A stretch of 35,101 bases of DNA from Deltaproteobacteria bacterium. GTDB taxonomy: Bacteria > Bdellovibrionota_C > UBA2361 > J135. Shown one piece after another: positions 8,623 through 16,831 of the stretch; positions within the stretch are counted from its first letter, which is position 1; the number at the start of each line of letters is the position of its first letter. Location: positions 1-35,101 of the forward strand of contig JACKAH010000015.1 of assembly GCA_020635175.1 (NCBI GenBank), in the 5' to 3' direction. The notes under the pieces are model-generated. The model saw only the letters and a list, made by a program, of their open reading frames with translations, was not told the DNA's origin and did no database searches. A program made the position numbers and the translations under genes.

Positions 8623-10009
8623 AGGCATTAACCCTTTTTTGTTCTGCAGGTAATTTTGAAATGCAGTGATGAAACTTTCCACCTGGTCCAAGCGGAATCT
8701 CTTCAACAAAGCTCCAAGTGACATCAACTCCTGGCAATGCAGCCTCAACTGATTTTTTAAGCTTCTCAAAATCCTTCTCGACAAACTGCTCTTGATCTAC
8801 GATTAGCGAAACATCGACCCGATCTAAGTTCGATTGAATCATTTGATATCGATTAATAAATGGCAGCTTCTTAAAGTAGTTCTGCCAAAGATGAGTAGAA
8901 AGCAGCTTCCCATCTTTCAGAACAAAAAAATCATTTGCCCTACCCTCGATGTCCTTCATTAGAGGAGCAGTTCTTCCACAGTAGCACTTAGCGCTGTCAT
9001 CGAGTGTTGCAATATCACCAGTTTGATATCTAATAAGCGGAGTTGCTCGCATATTAAGCAGCGTTGCGACTATCTCTCCTGGCTCGCCTCTAACACTCTT
9101 ACCAGCCTTAATAGTTTCAATAATTAAATTCTCAGTATCAATGTGCAACATATGATCCCCAGTTGCTTGAAGGGTGCACTCGTGTGCAATAATTCCTGTT
9201 TCAGTACCACCAAAACGATTATAAACTGGGCAACCAAATGCTTGAGAGATATTTTCTCGCTGAATATCGCTTAAAAATTCAGCACCTGTAACAATGCTTT
9301 TAGGCTTGTGCTTAAGCTTTTGTCCATGAGCGTTGAGATAGGTTGCTATAAGATCAAGTGCACTTACGAAACCTTCGATTATCTTGGGCTTTGTTTTATT
9401 TAAGCGAGCAATAAATTCTTCAATCCGAGCTTGCGTCAAAGCAGATTCAAGCGGCGCATTGGGATCGTAGATACAGTAGGGGTCTACGTTTTTAATATAA
9501 GATTTCACTTTTTCAAAAAAGCTCGGCTCCAACTCTCCTCTCCAAAAGCGAGCACATTTATCGCCGAGCTCGTAATGAAACCAGCTATTGATTGCGTAAG
9601 CTTTGCTAGTCCTTAAATCAAAGCAACGTCTATCTTCATAAAACTCAAAAGGGGTTCCAGAAGATCCAGTCGTAGTCTGCTTTAGTAATTTCTCTTTACC
9701 AAATCTTTCATAATCAAACTTTTTTTGAGCAATCCCCGTCTGAACCATCTCTTTATTAATCAAAGGAAATTTCTCTAGATCTGTAAGACTTTCGATCTCT
9801 GCAGATACAGAATGCTTATCCCAAAGCTCTCTATAGAATGGAATATTTGCGTGACAGTACAACAAGAGAGATTTAAGTTTCCTCAATTGCATCTCTGCAA
9901 AATACTCTGCTGGCTGAGACTCATTTCTCTTAAAAAACTCTATCTGCTCTAAAATCCTGGGAGCCCGAACTCTATATGCAGATTTCAATAGTAATCTTCT
10001 AAAGTTCAC
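8621..10009 (-). CDS. CapK / phenylacetate-CoA ligase-like AMP-forming enzyme
   Basis: The 462-residue protein is an adenylate-forming enzyme of the PaaK/CapK type. It has the phosphate loop TTTGSSGTPFEF (about 112-123), YNRFGGTETGIIAHEC in the centre, and RYQTGDIATLD followed by CYCGRTAPLMKDIEGRAND near the C-terminal domain. CapK-type members are found in capsule and exopolysaccharide clusters rather than phenylacetate degradation, and the neighbours here fit that. The GTG start directly follows the TAA of the HAD gene, so the two are translationally coupled. The stop codon lies at the end of the palindromic repeat patch, so the last residues may have been set by that insertion. The substrate is unknown. 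Confidence 0.82.
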   Translation of the reverse strand: MNFRRLLLKSAYRVRAPRILEQIEFFKRNESQPAEYFAEMQLRKLKSLLLYCHANIPFYRELWDKHSVSAEIESLTDLEKFPLINKEMVQTGIAQKKFDYERFGKEKLLKQTTTGSSGTPFEFYEDRRCFDLRTSKAYAINSWFHYELGDKCARFWRGELEPSFFEKVKSYIKNVDPYCIYDPNAPLESALTQARIEEFIARLNKTKPKIIEGFVSALDLIATYLNAHGQKLKHKPKSIVTGAEFLSDIQRENISQAFGCPVYNRFGGTETGIIAHECTLQATGDHMLHIDTENLIIETIKAGKSVRGEPGEIVATLLNMRATPLIRYQTGDIATLDDSAKCYCGRTAPLMKDIEGRANDFFVLKDGKLLSTHLWQNYFKKLPFINRYQMIQSNLDRVDVSLIVDQEQFVEKDFEKLKKSVEAALPGVDVTWSFVEEIPLGPGGKFHHCISKLPAEQKRVNA

Positions 10010-10666
10010 TTAATGACTCCAAACTATCTGTTGTAGGCCGTATTGCTCAGCTAGTTGATCGTTCGGATGCTTGGTAACTAAAACCTTGTTGCCTACTAGA
10101 TCTAACAGAGGGAGATCCTTTATGTCATCTGTGTAAACATAAGAATCTTCAAGATCGTACTCATCTAACGAAATCCTATCTCTTAGTTTTTTTACCTTTA
10201 ATTCACCCATGCAGTTATCTCCTGCAATTCTTCCTGTACAAACCCCATCACTGAAATCTATATCTGTAGCAACTACAATCTTTACTCCAACCTGAGAAGC
10301 AAAAACATTGAGATATTGAGAGTATCCGCCAGAAACAATGACTACTTCATCTCCGTTGTCTAAATGCTGCTCTAAAATTTTAGTAGTTCTACCAATTAAG
10401 TTTGGACGAATACGTTCCTCAACAAAACGTTCAGCAAATGCCTCAAGTCTCGGCTTAGGTAGTCCTTCAAGCTGCAAAAGCTTTGCTCTCTTGTTACTTT
10501 CTCCACGTAAAACTCTAAGAAAACTTAAGATAGTTCTAAAGCATTCACGATATCTCATTCTAGGGCTTCTAAGATCTTCTCTTACGAAATCAACAAATTT
10601 ATCAGCCGATTGGAATCGGACCAATGTTTCACAAAAATCAAAAATTACTAAGCGCTTTTTCTCCAT
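10010..10666 (-). CDS. HAD-superfamily (subfamily IB) phosphatase, SerB-like
   Basis: The 218-residue protein has motif I as VIFDFCETLV (Asp 10), motif II as VVIVSGGYS, a Lys in ELKVKKL and motif III as YTDDIKDLPLL. This is the SerB-like HAD-IB layout with a helical cap between motifs I and II. The second Asp of the usual DxD in motif I is Cys here (residue 12), an uncommon catalytic variant. It is coupled to the CapK-like gene with no spacer. A phosphatase acting on a phosphorylated intermediate of glycan synthesis is a reasonable guess. The start is the ATG at 10666, divergent from the gene at 10758. Confidence 0.8.
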   Translation of the reverse strand: MEKKRLVIFDFCETLVRFQSADKFVDFVREDLRSPRMRYRECFRTILSFLRVLRGESNKRAKLLQLEGLPKPRLEAFAERFVEERIRPNLIGRTTKILEQHLDNGDEVVIVSGGYSQYLNVFASQVGVKIVVATDIDFSDGVCTGRIAGDNCMGELKVKKLRDRISLDEYDLEDSYVYTDDIKDLPLLDLVGNKVLVTKHPNDQLAEQYGLQQIVWSH

Positions 10667-10757
10667 TAACTATCTTTTGATGACACTGCAGGCTAATAGG
10701 TACACTATTGTCGATAGTAGCTATTTCCGCAATGGTTAGAACAGGTTAAGATGCCCT

Positions 10758-12986
10758 ATGCCTACTCCAATAAACAGCTGTCCGATATGTGAATCTAAAG
10801 AGAGCTCAACAGATTCAAAGGCAAGCTTCTATCTAAATCTACCCGAAAGTTTTAGAGTAACAATCTGCAACTCCTGTGAGATGCGCTGGCTAAACCCTCA
10901 ACCAACACCTGAGGAGTACCAAGCGATCTACTCAGAAAGCTATTTCTCTGGGCATGGTGGAACATCAGAATTTCCTGCACCAAAAGAAAACTACGAAGAA
11001 GATGTCATTAATACCCGTTATGTATGGTTTGAAAAACGACTAGATAATATTCGTGCCATATTTCCGGAAGCAAAAAGCATTCTTGATATTGGAGCTGGTA
11101 CTGGAGATTTTCTACACCTAGCTCAGAAGCGTGGTTTCGAAGTTGCAGGTCTTGAGTTAAGTGAATTTGGCTGCAAACGTGCTAAGGAAAAATTTTCGCT
11201 AGAACTTGCCTGCATAGAACTCGACAACTTTGAGTCTGAACATAAATTTGATGTAGTTCATCTAAGTCACGTTTTTGAACATTTAACTGACCCGAACACC
11301 TCCCTGCAGAAGATCTACTCTCTACTTAAGCCTGGAGGAATCGTTATCATTGAAGTTCCAAATCAGTTTAGAAGCTGGGTTGATAACTTTGTCGATTCGC
11401 TACAGGGAAGAAAACAGCAACCTCGAAGTCTCCACTCAATTCATCATCCTTTTTTCTATGGAATTCAACAGCTCTCAACCGTAGTCAAGAAAAACAACTT
11501 TGAGATCCTACATGCAACAACTCACTTTCCAGAGCGATGGGCAGGAAGTTACAAAAGACTACTTTTAAGAGCCGTTGATTGGTTTTCAGATCTCTGTGGG
11601 GGACATGGCAGAAATATTGAAATTATCGCAAGAAAACCTGGAGAGATCGAAAACATCTCTCACTCTCATTTGAAGAGCAAGAGGTCTTCAAGAGAGCTGC
11701 TTTCTGGATCCAGTCAAGCTTTCATCGTTAGCATCATAGGAACAATCTGCGCCTTCGTACTAAACATTATTTTAGCAAGATTTTTAGGTGTTAATGAATA
11801 CGGTAGCTACAACTATGTAATGTCCTGGTTAGCAATCATCATCCTAATTGGAACAATTGGATTTGATGAAGCTGCGTTAAAATACACGGCTGCATATTCA
11901 GGCCTAAAGGATTGGGCGTCTTTGAAAGGATTACGAACAAAGGGGATAGTTACTATCCTGCAAGCAAGCATTGTGCTCGCTATTGCTACAATCATTCTCT
12001 CAAGACAGCTAATAGCACCTGAGTTAAGCTTAACGTTCTTATTAGCTGCATTGATAATCCCCCTACGCACCTTGATGATGTTTTTTCAATCAATAGTCCG
12101 TGGGCTGAAAAGAATAGTTTTTGCACGCCTACCAGAGATGGTTATACAACCACTTGTTTTGTGCACTTTAGTAAGTATCTGCTTTCTCTTCACTTCATAC
12201 GAAAAGAGCGCTTCAAACGCTATGGCCTGTAATGTCATTTCGACAGCGATCGCCTTATTTGCAAGCTACATCTTTATGACTCGCTTCTTTCCAAATGAAA
12301 CAAAAGAGGTAGTGCATACATATCAGACCAAAGAATGGATTCAGACTGCTCTTTCACTTTTACTTGTTACAGGCATGTACGTAATCTTGAATCAATTTGA
12401 TTCAATCATGATAGGAACGCTTAGGACTATGTCAGAAGTTGGCTCGTATGCAGTTGCTTCAAAGGCAAGTATGTTTGTTCTGTTTGGATTTCAAGCAATT
12501 GGTCAAATTGCTGGTCCAATGATCTCAGAGGGGTTTGCAAAAGATTCAAAGGAAGAGCTACAAGTTGTTTATTCAAAGATTACTTTTTGGTCGTTTATAG
12601 TAGCATTTCCTACGATAATCTTGATCTGCGTTGGAGCTCCATGGATTCTCTCTATCTTTGGAGGAGAGTTTAAAGTAGCAACAATCGCTCTAATCATCTT
12701 AGCACTAGGTCAGGGCTCTAACATTTTTGTCGGCCCAGTAGGTTTCCTTTTTACCATGACTGGATATGAAAAGACTGCTCTTAAAATCGTATTTATATCA
12801 TTACTTTTCAACGTAATCTTTAATGTACCAGCAATTTACTATTACGGCGCAAATGGAGCAGCAGTAGTGACAGCTTTATCGATTCTACTTCGAAGTGGGA
12901 TAATGCATATAAAAGCCAAAGAGCTCTTGGGGATCAATTCCTCAATCCTTTATGCTTTTAGAGAAGCAATGGGTCATAAAGCATGA
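10758..12986 (+). CDS. Fusion: zinc-ribbon SAM methyltransferase + Wzx-type polysaccharide flippase
   Basis: One uninterrupted 742-codon frame joins two proteins. Residues 1 to about 290 form a class I methyltransferase. CPIC and CNSC (8-11, 37-40) make a zinc ribbon, ILDIGAGTGDF (about 108-118) is the SAM loop, and VVHLSHVFEHLTDP is the family's post-II motif. A charged linker follows (HSHLKSKRSSR). From about 310 the protein becomes a multi-spanning polysaccharide flippase (LARFLGVNEYGSYNYV near the start), with about 12 hydrophobic segments to the end. It would methylate a glycan or lipid-linked sugar at the inner face and flip the product; the coupling is inference. It overlaps the GT4 gene by 4 nt (ATGA). 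Confidence 0.85.
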   Translation: MPTPINSCPICESKESSTDSKASFYLNLPESFRVTICNSCEMRWLNPQPTPEEYQAIYSESYFSGHGGTSEFPAPKENYEEDVINTRYVWFEKRLDNIRAIFPEAKSILDIGAGTGDFLHLAQKRGFEVAGLELSEFGCKRAKEKFSLELACIELDNFESEHKFDVVHLSHVFEHLTDPNTSLQKIYSLLKPGGIVIIEVPNQFRSWVDNFVDSLQGRKQQPRSLHSIHHPFFYGIQQLSTVVKKNNFEILHATTHFPERWAGSYKRLLLRAVDWFSDLCGGHGRNIEIIARKPGEIENISHSHLKSKRSSRELLSGSSQAFIVSIIGTICAFVLNIILARFLGVNEYGSYNYVMSWLAIIILIGTIGFDEAALKYTAAYSGLKDWASLKGLRTKGIVTILQASIVLAIATIILSRQLIAPELSLTFLLAALIIPLRTLMMFFQSIVRGLKRIVFARLPEMVIQPLVLCTLVSICFLFTSYEKSASNAMACNVISTAIALFASYIFMTRFFPNETKEVVHTYQTKEWIQTALSLLLVTGMYVILNQFDSIMIGTLRTMSEVGSYAVASKASMFVLFGFQAIGQIAGPMISEGFAKDSKEELQVVYSKITFWSFIVAFPTIILICVGAPWILSIFGGEFKVATIALIILALGQGSNIFVGPVGFLFTMTGYEKTALKIVFISLLFNVIFNVPAIYYYGANGAAVVTALSILLRSGIMHIKAKELLGINSSILYAFREAMGHKA

Positions 12987-14095
12987 GAATTGTACTATTA
13001 ACAAGTTCACTAAACATAGGCGGCGCGCAAACCCAGCTAATGCTATTAGCTGAAGGGCTAAAATCAAAAGGCCATGCTGTACATGTGATTTCATACAATC
13101 CAGCACGTGAGCTTTCAAAAAATCTTACGCAAAGTGACATCTCTTTTACTGTAATCGAAAGAAAAGGTCGTTGGGAGTTTTGGTCGTTTTTAAAAACACT
13201 TTCCGCTGAGATCAACAGCTTTAAACCAGACTGTGTTTATAGTTTCTTACTTGGACCAAATGTAATCTTATCTCTGATAAAAAACAGATTGAATGGTGCA
13301 AAGATTATCTGGGGCATTCGTGCCTCTGATATGGATTTTTCTAAATATCATTTTAGTGAACAATTCACCTTCTTTATCTCTCGCCTCTTATCAAGAAGAG
13401 CAGATTTAATCATCTCAAATTCGAATGCCGGCATGAAACATCATGTCGCTTACGGATATCCTAGAGACAAATTTAAAGTTGTTCATAACGGTGTAGATCA
13501 TTCAAAGTACAAACCCGATAAAACTTCAGGACTTCGAGTGCGCCAAGAATTGGGGTTATCCGAAAAACATTTAGTTATTGGCACAGTTGCCAGAATCGAT
13601 CCGATGAAAGGTTACGATACTCTAATTGGAGCAGCCAAGAATCTCTGTCATACCTATCCACAGCTAAGATTTGTTTGTCTCGGTGGAGGAGATAAGTTGT
13701 TAAAGCAAAAACTACAGAACACTGTAGTCGAGCAAGAGCTTGAGAGATTTTTTATCTGGATTGACAAATTCGACGACTTAAATGCCTTTTACAACGCACT
13801 CGATCTGCTTGTCTTACCCTCTTCATATGGTGAGGGATTCTCTAATGTTTTAGTTGAAGCAGCACTATGTGAAATTCCTGCCATTGCAACAAACTGTGGA
13901 GACAGCTTAGAGATCCTAAAAGATCAAAACACGATTGTTCAGAGGAAAAATCCTGATAGTCTATCAATAGCGATTGCTAAATGGATTAATCAAAGAGATG
14001 AGTTTATTAAAGCGCCAAAGGGGCTAGCTCAAACATACTCAGTTAACCAGATGGTAGAATCAACACTAAACTGCCTAAGCTTAGCAATTCACTAG
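12983..14095 (+). CDS. GT4-family glycosyltransferase
   Basis: The 370-residue GT-B enzyme has the N-terminal loop SLNIGGAQTQLMLLAEGL and a linker HNGVDHSKYKPD. The donor-binding region reads GTVARIDPMKGYDTLI, and the catalytic EX7E region reads YGEGFSNVLVEAALCEIPAI. It probably adds a sugar during O-antigen or exopolysaccharide repeat-unit assembly in the cytoplasm. The ATG overlaps the stop of the flippase fusion by 4 nt, so the two are translationally coupled. Its stop is 3 nt before the left arm of a hairpin now split by a foreign cassette. Confidence 0.88.
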   Translation: MRIVLLTSSLNIGGAQTQLMLLAEGLKSKGHAVHVISYNPARELSKNLTQSDISFTVIERKGRWEFWSFLKTLSAEINSFKPDCVYSFLLGPNVILSLIKNRLNGAKIIWGIRASDMDFSKYHFSEQFTFFISRLLSRRADLIISNSNAGMKHHVAYGYPRDKFKVVHNGVDHSKYKPDKTSGLRVRQELGLSEKHLVIGTVARIDPMKGYDTLIGAAKNLCHTYPQLRFVCLGGGDKLLKQKLQNTVVEQELERFFIWIDKFDDLNAFYNALDLLVLPSSYGEGFSNVLVEAALCEIPAIATNCGDSLEILKDQNTIVQRKNPDSLSIAIAKWINQRDEFIKAPKGLAQTYSVNQMVESTLNCLSLAIH

Positions 14096-14138
14096 CACCA
14101 AAGAGAGCTCTTTATTTACAAACCATTCTAAAATAGAC

Positions 14139-14172
14139 CCCCGACCAGCAACAGGAATGCTACTGGTCGGGG
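14139..14172 (-). terminator. Strong hairpin after the cassette 1 gene
   Basis: CCCCGACCAG (14139-14148) and CTGGTCGGGG (14163-14172) form a perfect 10-bp stem that can extend inward. On the minus strand it lies about 35 nt after the stop at 14209 and is followed by GTCTATTTTAG, a weak T-rich tail. Confidence 0.75.
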
Positions 14173-14208
14173 AAAACGTACAAGCACTGGACTCAGTCTT
14201 GCCCTCCT

Positions 14209-14730
14209 CTACTCGCTGTCGTCGCCCTCCTCCTCGAGATCATCCGTCCAGAGGAACTCGAACGTCTCCGTCTGATCGTTGAACCGGATCGCGAGCAGGC
14301 GCCTATCCGCCTCGATCTCCACCTCGTTCTGACCGCAGAGCAGAAGCAGCTCGCGGCCCTGCCGATGGTAGAAGATATCCCCGCGGTTCTCGCACTCCTC
14401 GAGCAGCGAGGCGCTGGGAATGAAGAGATCTTCGATCCCCTCAGGGAGCGTGATCAGAGCCATGAGGTTCGGATACTCGCCCTCGTCGTAGATCAAGATA
14501 TTGTTGGGAAAGTGGTTCTGCTCGCCGATGCAATCGTAGCCGTCGGTCAGCACCCAGGAAGGGGGACCTCCACGAGGGATCTGGCCGAAGGACAGCACCT
14601 TGAGCTTGAAGCCGGCGAAGCTGACGTGGGGATGGCGACCCTTGGCCGCACAAACCCAATGCGGTCCGAGTCCAGGGAGCTGATGAATTTTGCCCCCGAG
14701 CTTTTCGATATTGATGCGCAGATTCGGCAT
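14209..14730 (-). CDS. Unrecognised acidic protein of cassette 1
   Basis: About 173 residues, with no family recognised. The ATG at 14730 is chosen because GGAG (14740-14743) lies 8 nt upstream; a GTG at 14739 in the same frame overlaps that site and is less likely. There is no signal peptide or membrane segment. The chain contains YDCIGEQNHFPNN and LFIPSASLLEECENRGDIFY and ends in a strongly acidic tail (DDLEEEGDDSE). It looks like a small soluble beta-rich protein, but that is only an impression. Codon use, with mostly G or C in third positions, differs clearly from the AT-rich neighbours. It is divergent from the gene at 14999. Confidence 0.7.
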   Translation of the reverse strand: MPNLRINIEKLGGKIHQLPGLGPHWVCAAKGRHPHVSFAGFKLKVLSFGQIPRGGPPSWVLTDGYDCIGEQNHFPNNILIYDEGEYPNLMALITLPEGIEDLFIPSASLLEECENRGDIFYHRQGRELLLLCGQNEVEIEADRRLLAIRFNDQTETFEFLWTDDLEEEGDDSE

Positions 14731-14998
14731 CAATGACACTCCATCTTCAGAGAATCATGATCGCTTGGGCAGCTTTGAGCTCTTTTAAAACCTCCATTGA
14801 GCTCTCCTTGACGCCTCGCAGAATATGAAACTAAGCCTGCTAGACGCCAAAGCAAATGTAAACTTCTACAGCGATTGCTGCATAGCCACACCAAACTATA
14901 CATTTATTAAAAAATGAACGAGAAATGAGAGAATTTGACCCTAACTTATGCAAGAATCTCACAACTAATACTCTGACTCAATCAAACCAAAGAAAATC

Positions 14999-16831
14999 GT
15001 GACCACAAGCATTTATCAAGCTAAAGTGCAGCTGATGGACTCTAATAAACCTAAAGAATTACTATATTTATGCCAAATGGCGATCTTGTCTGGCTTAATG
15101 CTTGTGCCGCTACTTCCTATCGGCATGCACCTAAGCACAGAATCACCACTGTATTATCTCTTTATAATTCTTCACCTTGGGATACTTTTGTACACCCTGC
15201 TTGGAGCAACAAAATCAGTCCTTTCATTGCTTGCCCAAGAATCGACAATTTACAGAGTCTCATTTACCTCAATCTTTTCTTTGGCAACACTGTACATAGT
15301 TTTGCAAGCGCTGCTACCTGTTACAGTTACTGATGCACTGATTCATCACATTGCTGTACCTAACTGGTGGGCAAGAGAAAATTACATTAGCGAAATTCCG
15401 TGGCATAACTGGTCTTACTATCCACCACTAATTCATTTAGCGATCACAGGATTATTTGAATTAGGGTTAGGAAACTATGCAGCTCTATATCATGCCTGCT
15501 ATCTCTTTATATTCTGCGGCATCCTAGCTCATTTTGTCAGATGGAAGACAGACGAGAACAAGGTTGCATTAATCACATACCTAGTAGCTCTAACTCTTCC
15601 AATTGCATTTAGACTAGCAACTTCACCACTTGTAGATTTACCACTGGCACTTTTTTTTGGAATAGCTTTTGTACTAGCTATCTACAGTGTGGAAGAGGGA
15701 GTAAGTACGAAACTCATATTGCTAGTAGGTATGGCGCTAGGACTTGCATTTAGCACAAAGTATAACTCGCTACCTGGCATGTTAGCTTTTGTGTTTGGAA
15801 TGATAGTCTTTACTATCAGAAGGGGGCAGAGTCCAAAGAATGTGATTATCAACACCGCAACTATCTCTATAGTTGCCTTACTTATAAGCACGGCATGGCT
15901 ATATCGAAATTTTGAATTAACAGGAAACCCAATTTATCCACTTTTTCAAAACTTATTCCCTCTGAAACATGATGTCTTAAGTGGACTTCCAGATCTAAAA
16001 CCTATTGAAAAGAGAATGCTCTATTATGGCGAGTCGTTTTTTGATTTAGTATTGATTCCTGTTCGTATGATCTTTTTTGGACAAGATCACCAACCACGTC
16101 ATTTTGATGGAACACTATCCCCCCTGTTAGTGTTTTTGTTTCTGCCATTACTGCAGATCAGAAAACGTCCATGGATAATGTTCTCTTTTATTTTTTCAGG
16201 CTTTTATTTTGTCATAACTCTATTTGAAGCAGGGGCGCGTATCAGATACCTTACCCCAATAGCACTACCTTTATTTTCTCTTGCCGCGGTTGGGCTATTT
16301 AGCTTTTTGCTTTTTATCAAAAATCAAAGGGTGCGGAACATCTCTTTACTTTTTCTGCTTGTGGCTCATTTTGGATTAGCTGCTAAGTATTGTTCAAATG
16401 AACTTAAGCAGAGCGAAACTCTAACCTACTTCACAACCAACCAAACTAAAGAAGATTATTTACGGCATAAGATTTCAGTCTATCCGATGATAGAGCTTGT
16501 AAATAAAGCTTTACCACCTAACTCAAAAACATATCTAGTCTACACAGGTAATAGATTTTTCTATTACAAAAACGAAGTGCTTGGTGGCTATCATTCAGGG
16601 GCATTAATCATAAATTCATTAAAAAATGGAATTCCACTAGAGAAAGCTTTTAGAGAAGCAGGTGTTACACACATGCTCGCTCATAAAGCTCGACTTTTAT
16701 CGGTTCTAAAGACTCAGTTAAACGATCAGGAAAAGATAAATTGGGATATATTTTTAGCACGTCACTTACAGACAATTAAGGAAGATTCTACTTTTATCTT
16801 GTGGAAGGTGAATGTTCTTGAGTCGATTTAA
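14999..16831 (+). CDS. GT-C membrane glycosyltransferase (ArnT/PMT-like)
   Basis: The 610-residue protein has about ten or more hydrophobic segments. Its first large loop carries VTDALIHHIAVPNWW and SYYPPLIHLAITG, and GARIRYLTPIALPLF lies near the end of the membrane part. This layout is that of lipid-linked-sugar-dependent GT-C enzymes (GT39/GT83-like), which act on the outer face of the inner membrane. A soluble tail of about 150 residues follows. The GTG start has no good ribosome site. An ATG 12 codons later (15035) gives MDSNKPKELLYL and is equally possible. It overlaps the next gene by 20 nt. The sugar and acceptor are unknown. Confidence 0.75.
   Translation: MTTSIYQAKVQLMDSNKPKELLYLCQMAILSGLMLVPLLPIGMHLSTESPLYYLFIILHLGILLYTLLGATKSVLSLLAQESTIYRVSFTSIFSLATLYIVLQALLPVTVTDALIHHIAVPNWWARENYISEIPWHNWSYYPPLIHLAITGLFELGLGNYAALYHACYLFIFCGILAHFVRWKTDENKVALITYLVALTLPIAFRLATSPLVDLPLALFFGIAFVLAIYSVEEGVSTKLILLVGMALGLAFSTKYNSLPGMLAFVFGMIVFTIRRGQSPKNVIINTATISIVALLISTAWLYRNFELTGNPIYPLFQNLFPLKHDVLSGLPDLKPIEKRMLYYGESFFDLVLIPVRMIFFGQDHQPRHFDGTLSPLLVFLFLPLLQIRKRPWIMFSFIFSGFYFVITLFEAGARIRYLTPIALPLFSLAAVGLFSFLLFIKNQRVRNISLLFLLVAHFGLAAKYCSNELKQSETLTYFTTNQTKEDYLRHKISVYPMIELVNKALPPNSKTYLVYTGNRFFYYKNEVLGGYHSGALIINSLKNGIPLEKAFREAGVTHMLAHKARLLSVLKTQLNDQEKINWDIFLARHLQTIKEDSTFILWKVNVLESI

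Larger units (their letters stand above)
14105..14785 (-). mobile_element. Cassette 1: foreign single-gene island flanked by 9-bp direct repeats
   Basis: GAGCTCTTT occurs exactly at 14105-14113 and 14777-14785, and the bases on either side differ, as in a target-site duplication. The 663 nt between hold one minus-strand gene, its ribosome site and its own hairpin. Three 60-base lines counted by hand inside gave 29, 35 and 39 G+C; a line in the preceding GT4 gene gave 21. There is no transposase or recombinase, no terminal inverted repeat and no integron-like attC site visible. Only 46 nt precede the ATG, with no clear promoter. It resembles cassette 2 (29323-30019) in design, size, repeat length and target, but not in sequence. 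Confidence 0.6.
14099..14810. repeat. 12-bp hairpin stem split by cassette 1
   Basis: CAAAGAGAGCTC (14099-14110) and GAGCTCTCCTTG (14799-14810) pair at 11 of 12 positions but now lie about 690 nt apart. Removing the island and one copy of the 9-bp repeat brings them together around a 16-nt A/T-rich loop. The left arm starts 3 nt after the stop of the GT4 gene, where a terminator hairpin would be expected. There is no strong T-run after it. Confidence 0.6.

Noticed and set aside
8494..8784. Short minus-strand open frame overlapping the end of the CapK-like gene
   Set aside because: It is an alternative frame of the CapK-like gene continuing into the palindromic repeats.
14747..14797. A 16-codon open frame with an AAGGAG site upstream of the cassette 1 gene, looking like a leader peptide
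   Set aside because: It spans the proposed island border and one 9-bp repeat, so it is probably a chance product of the insertion.
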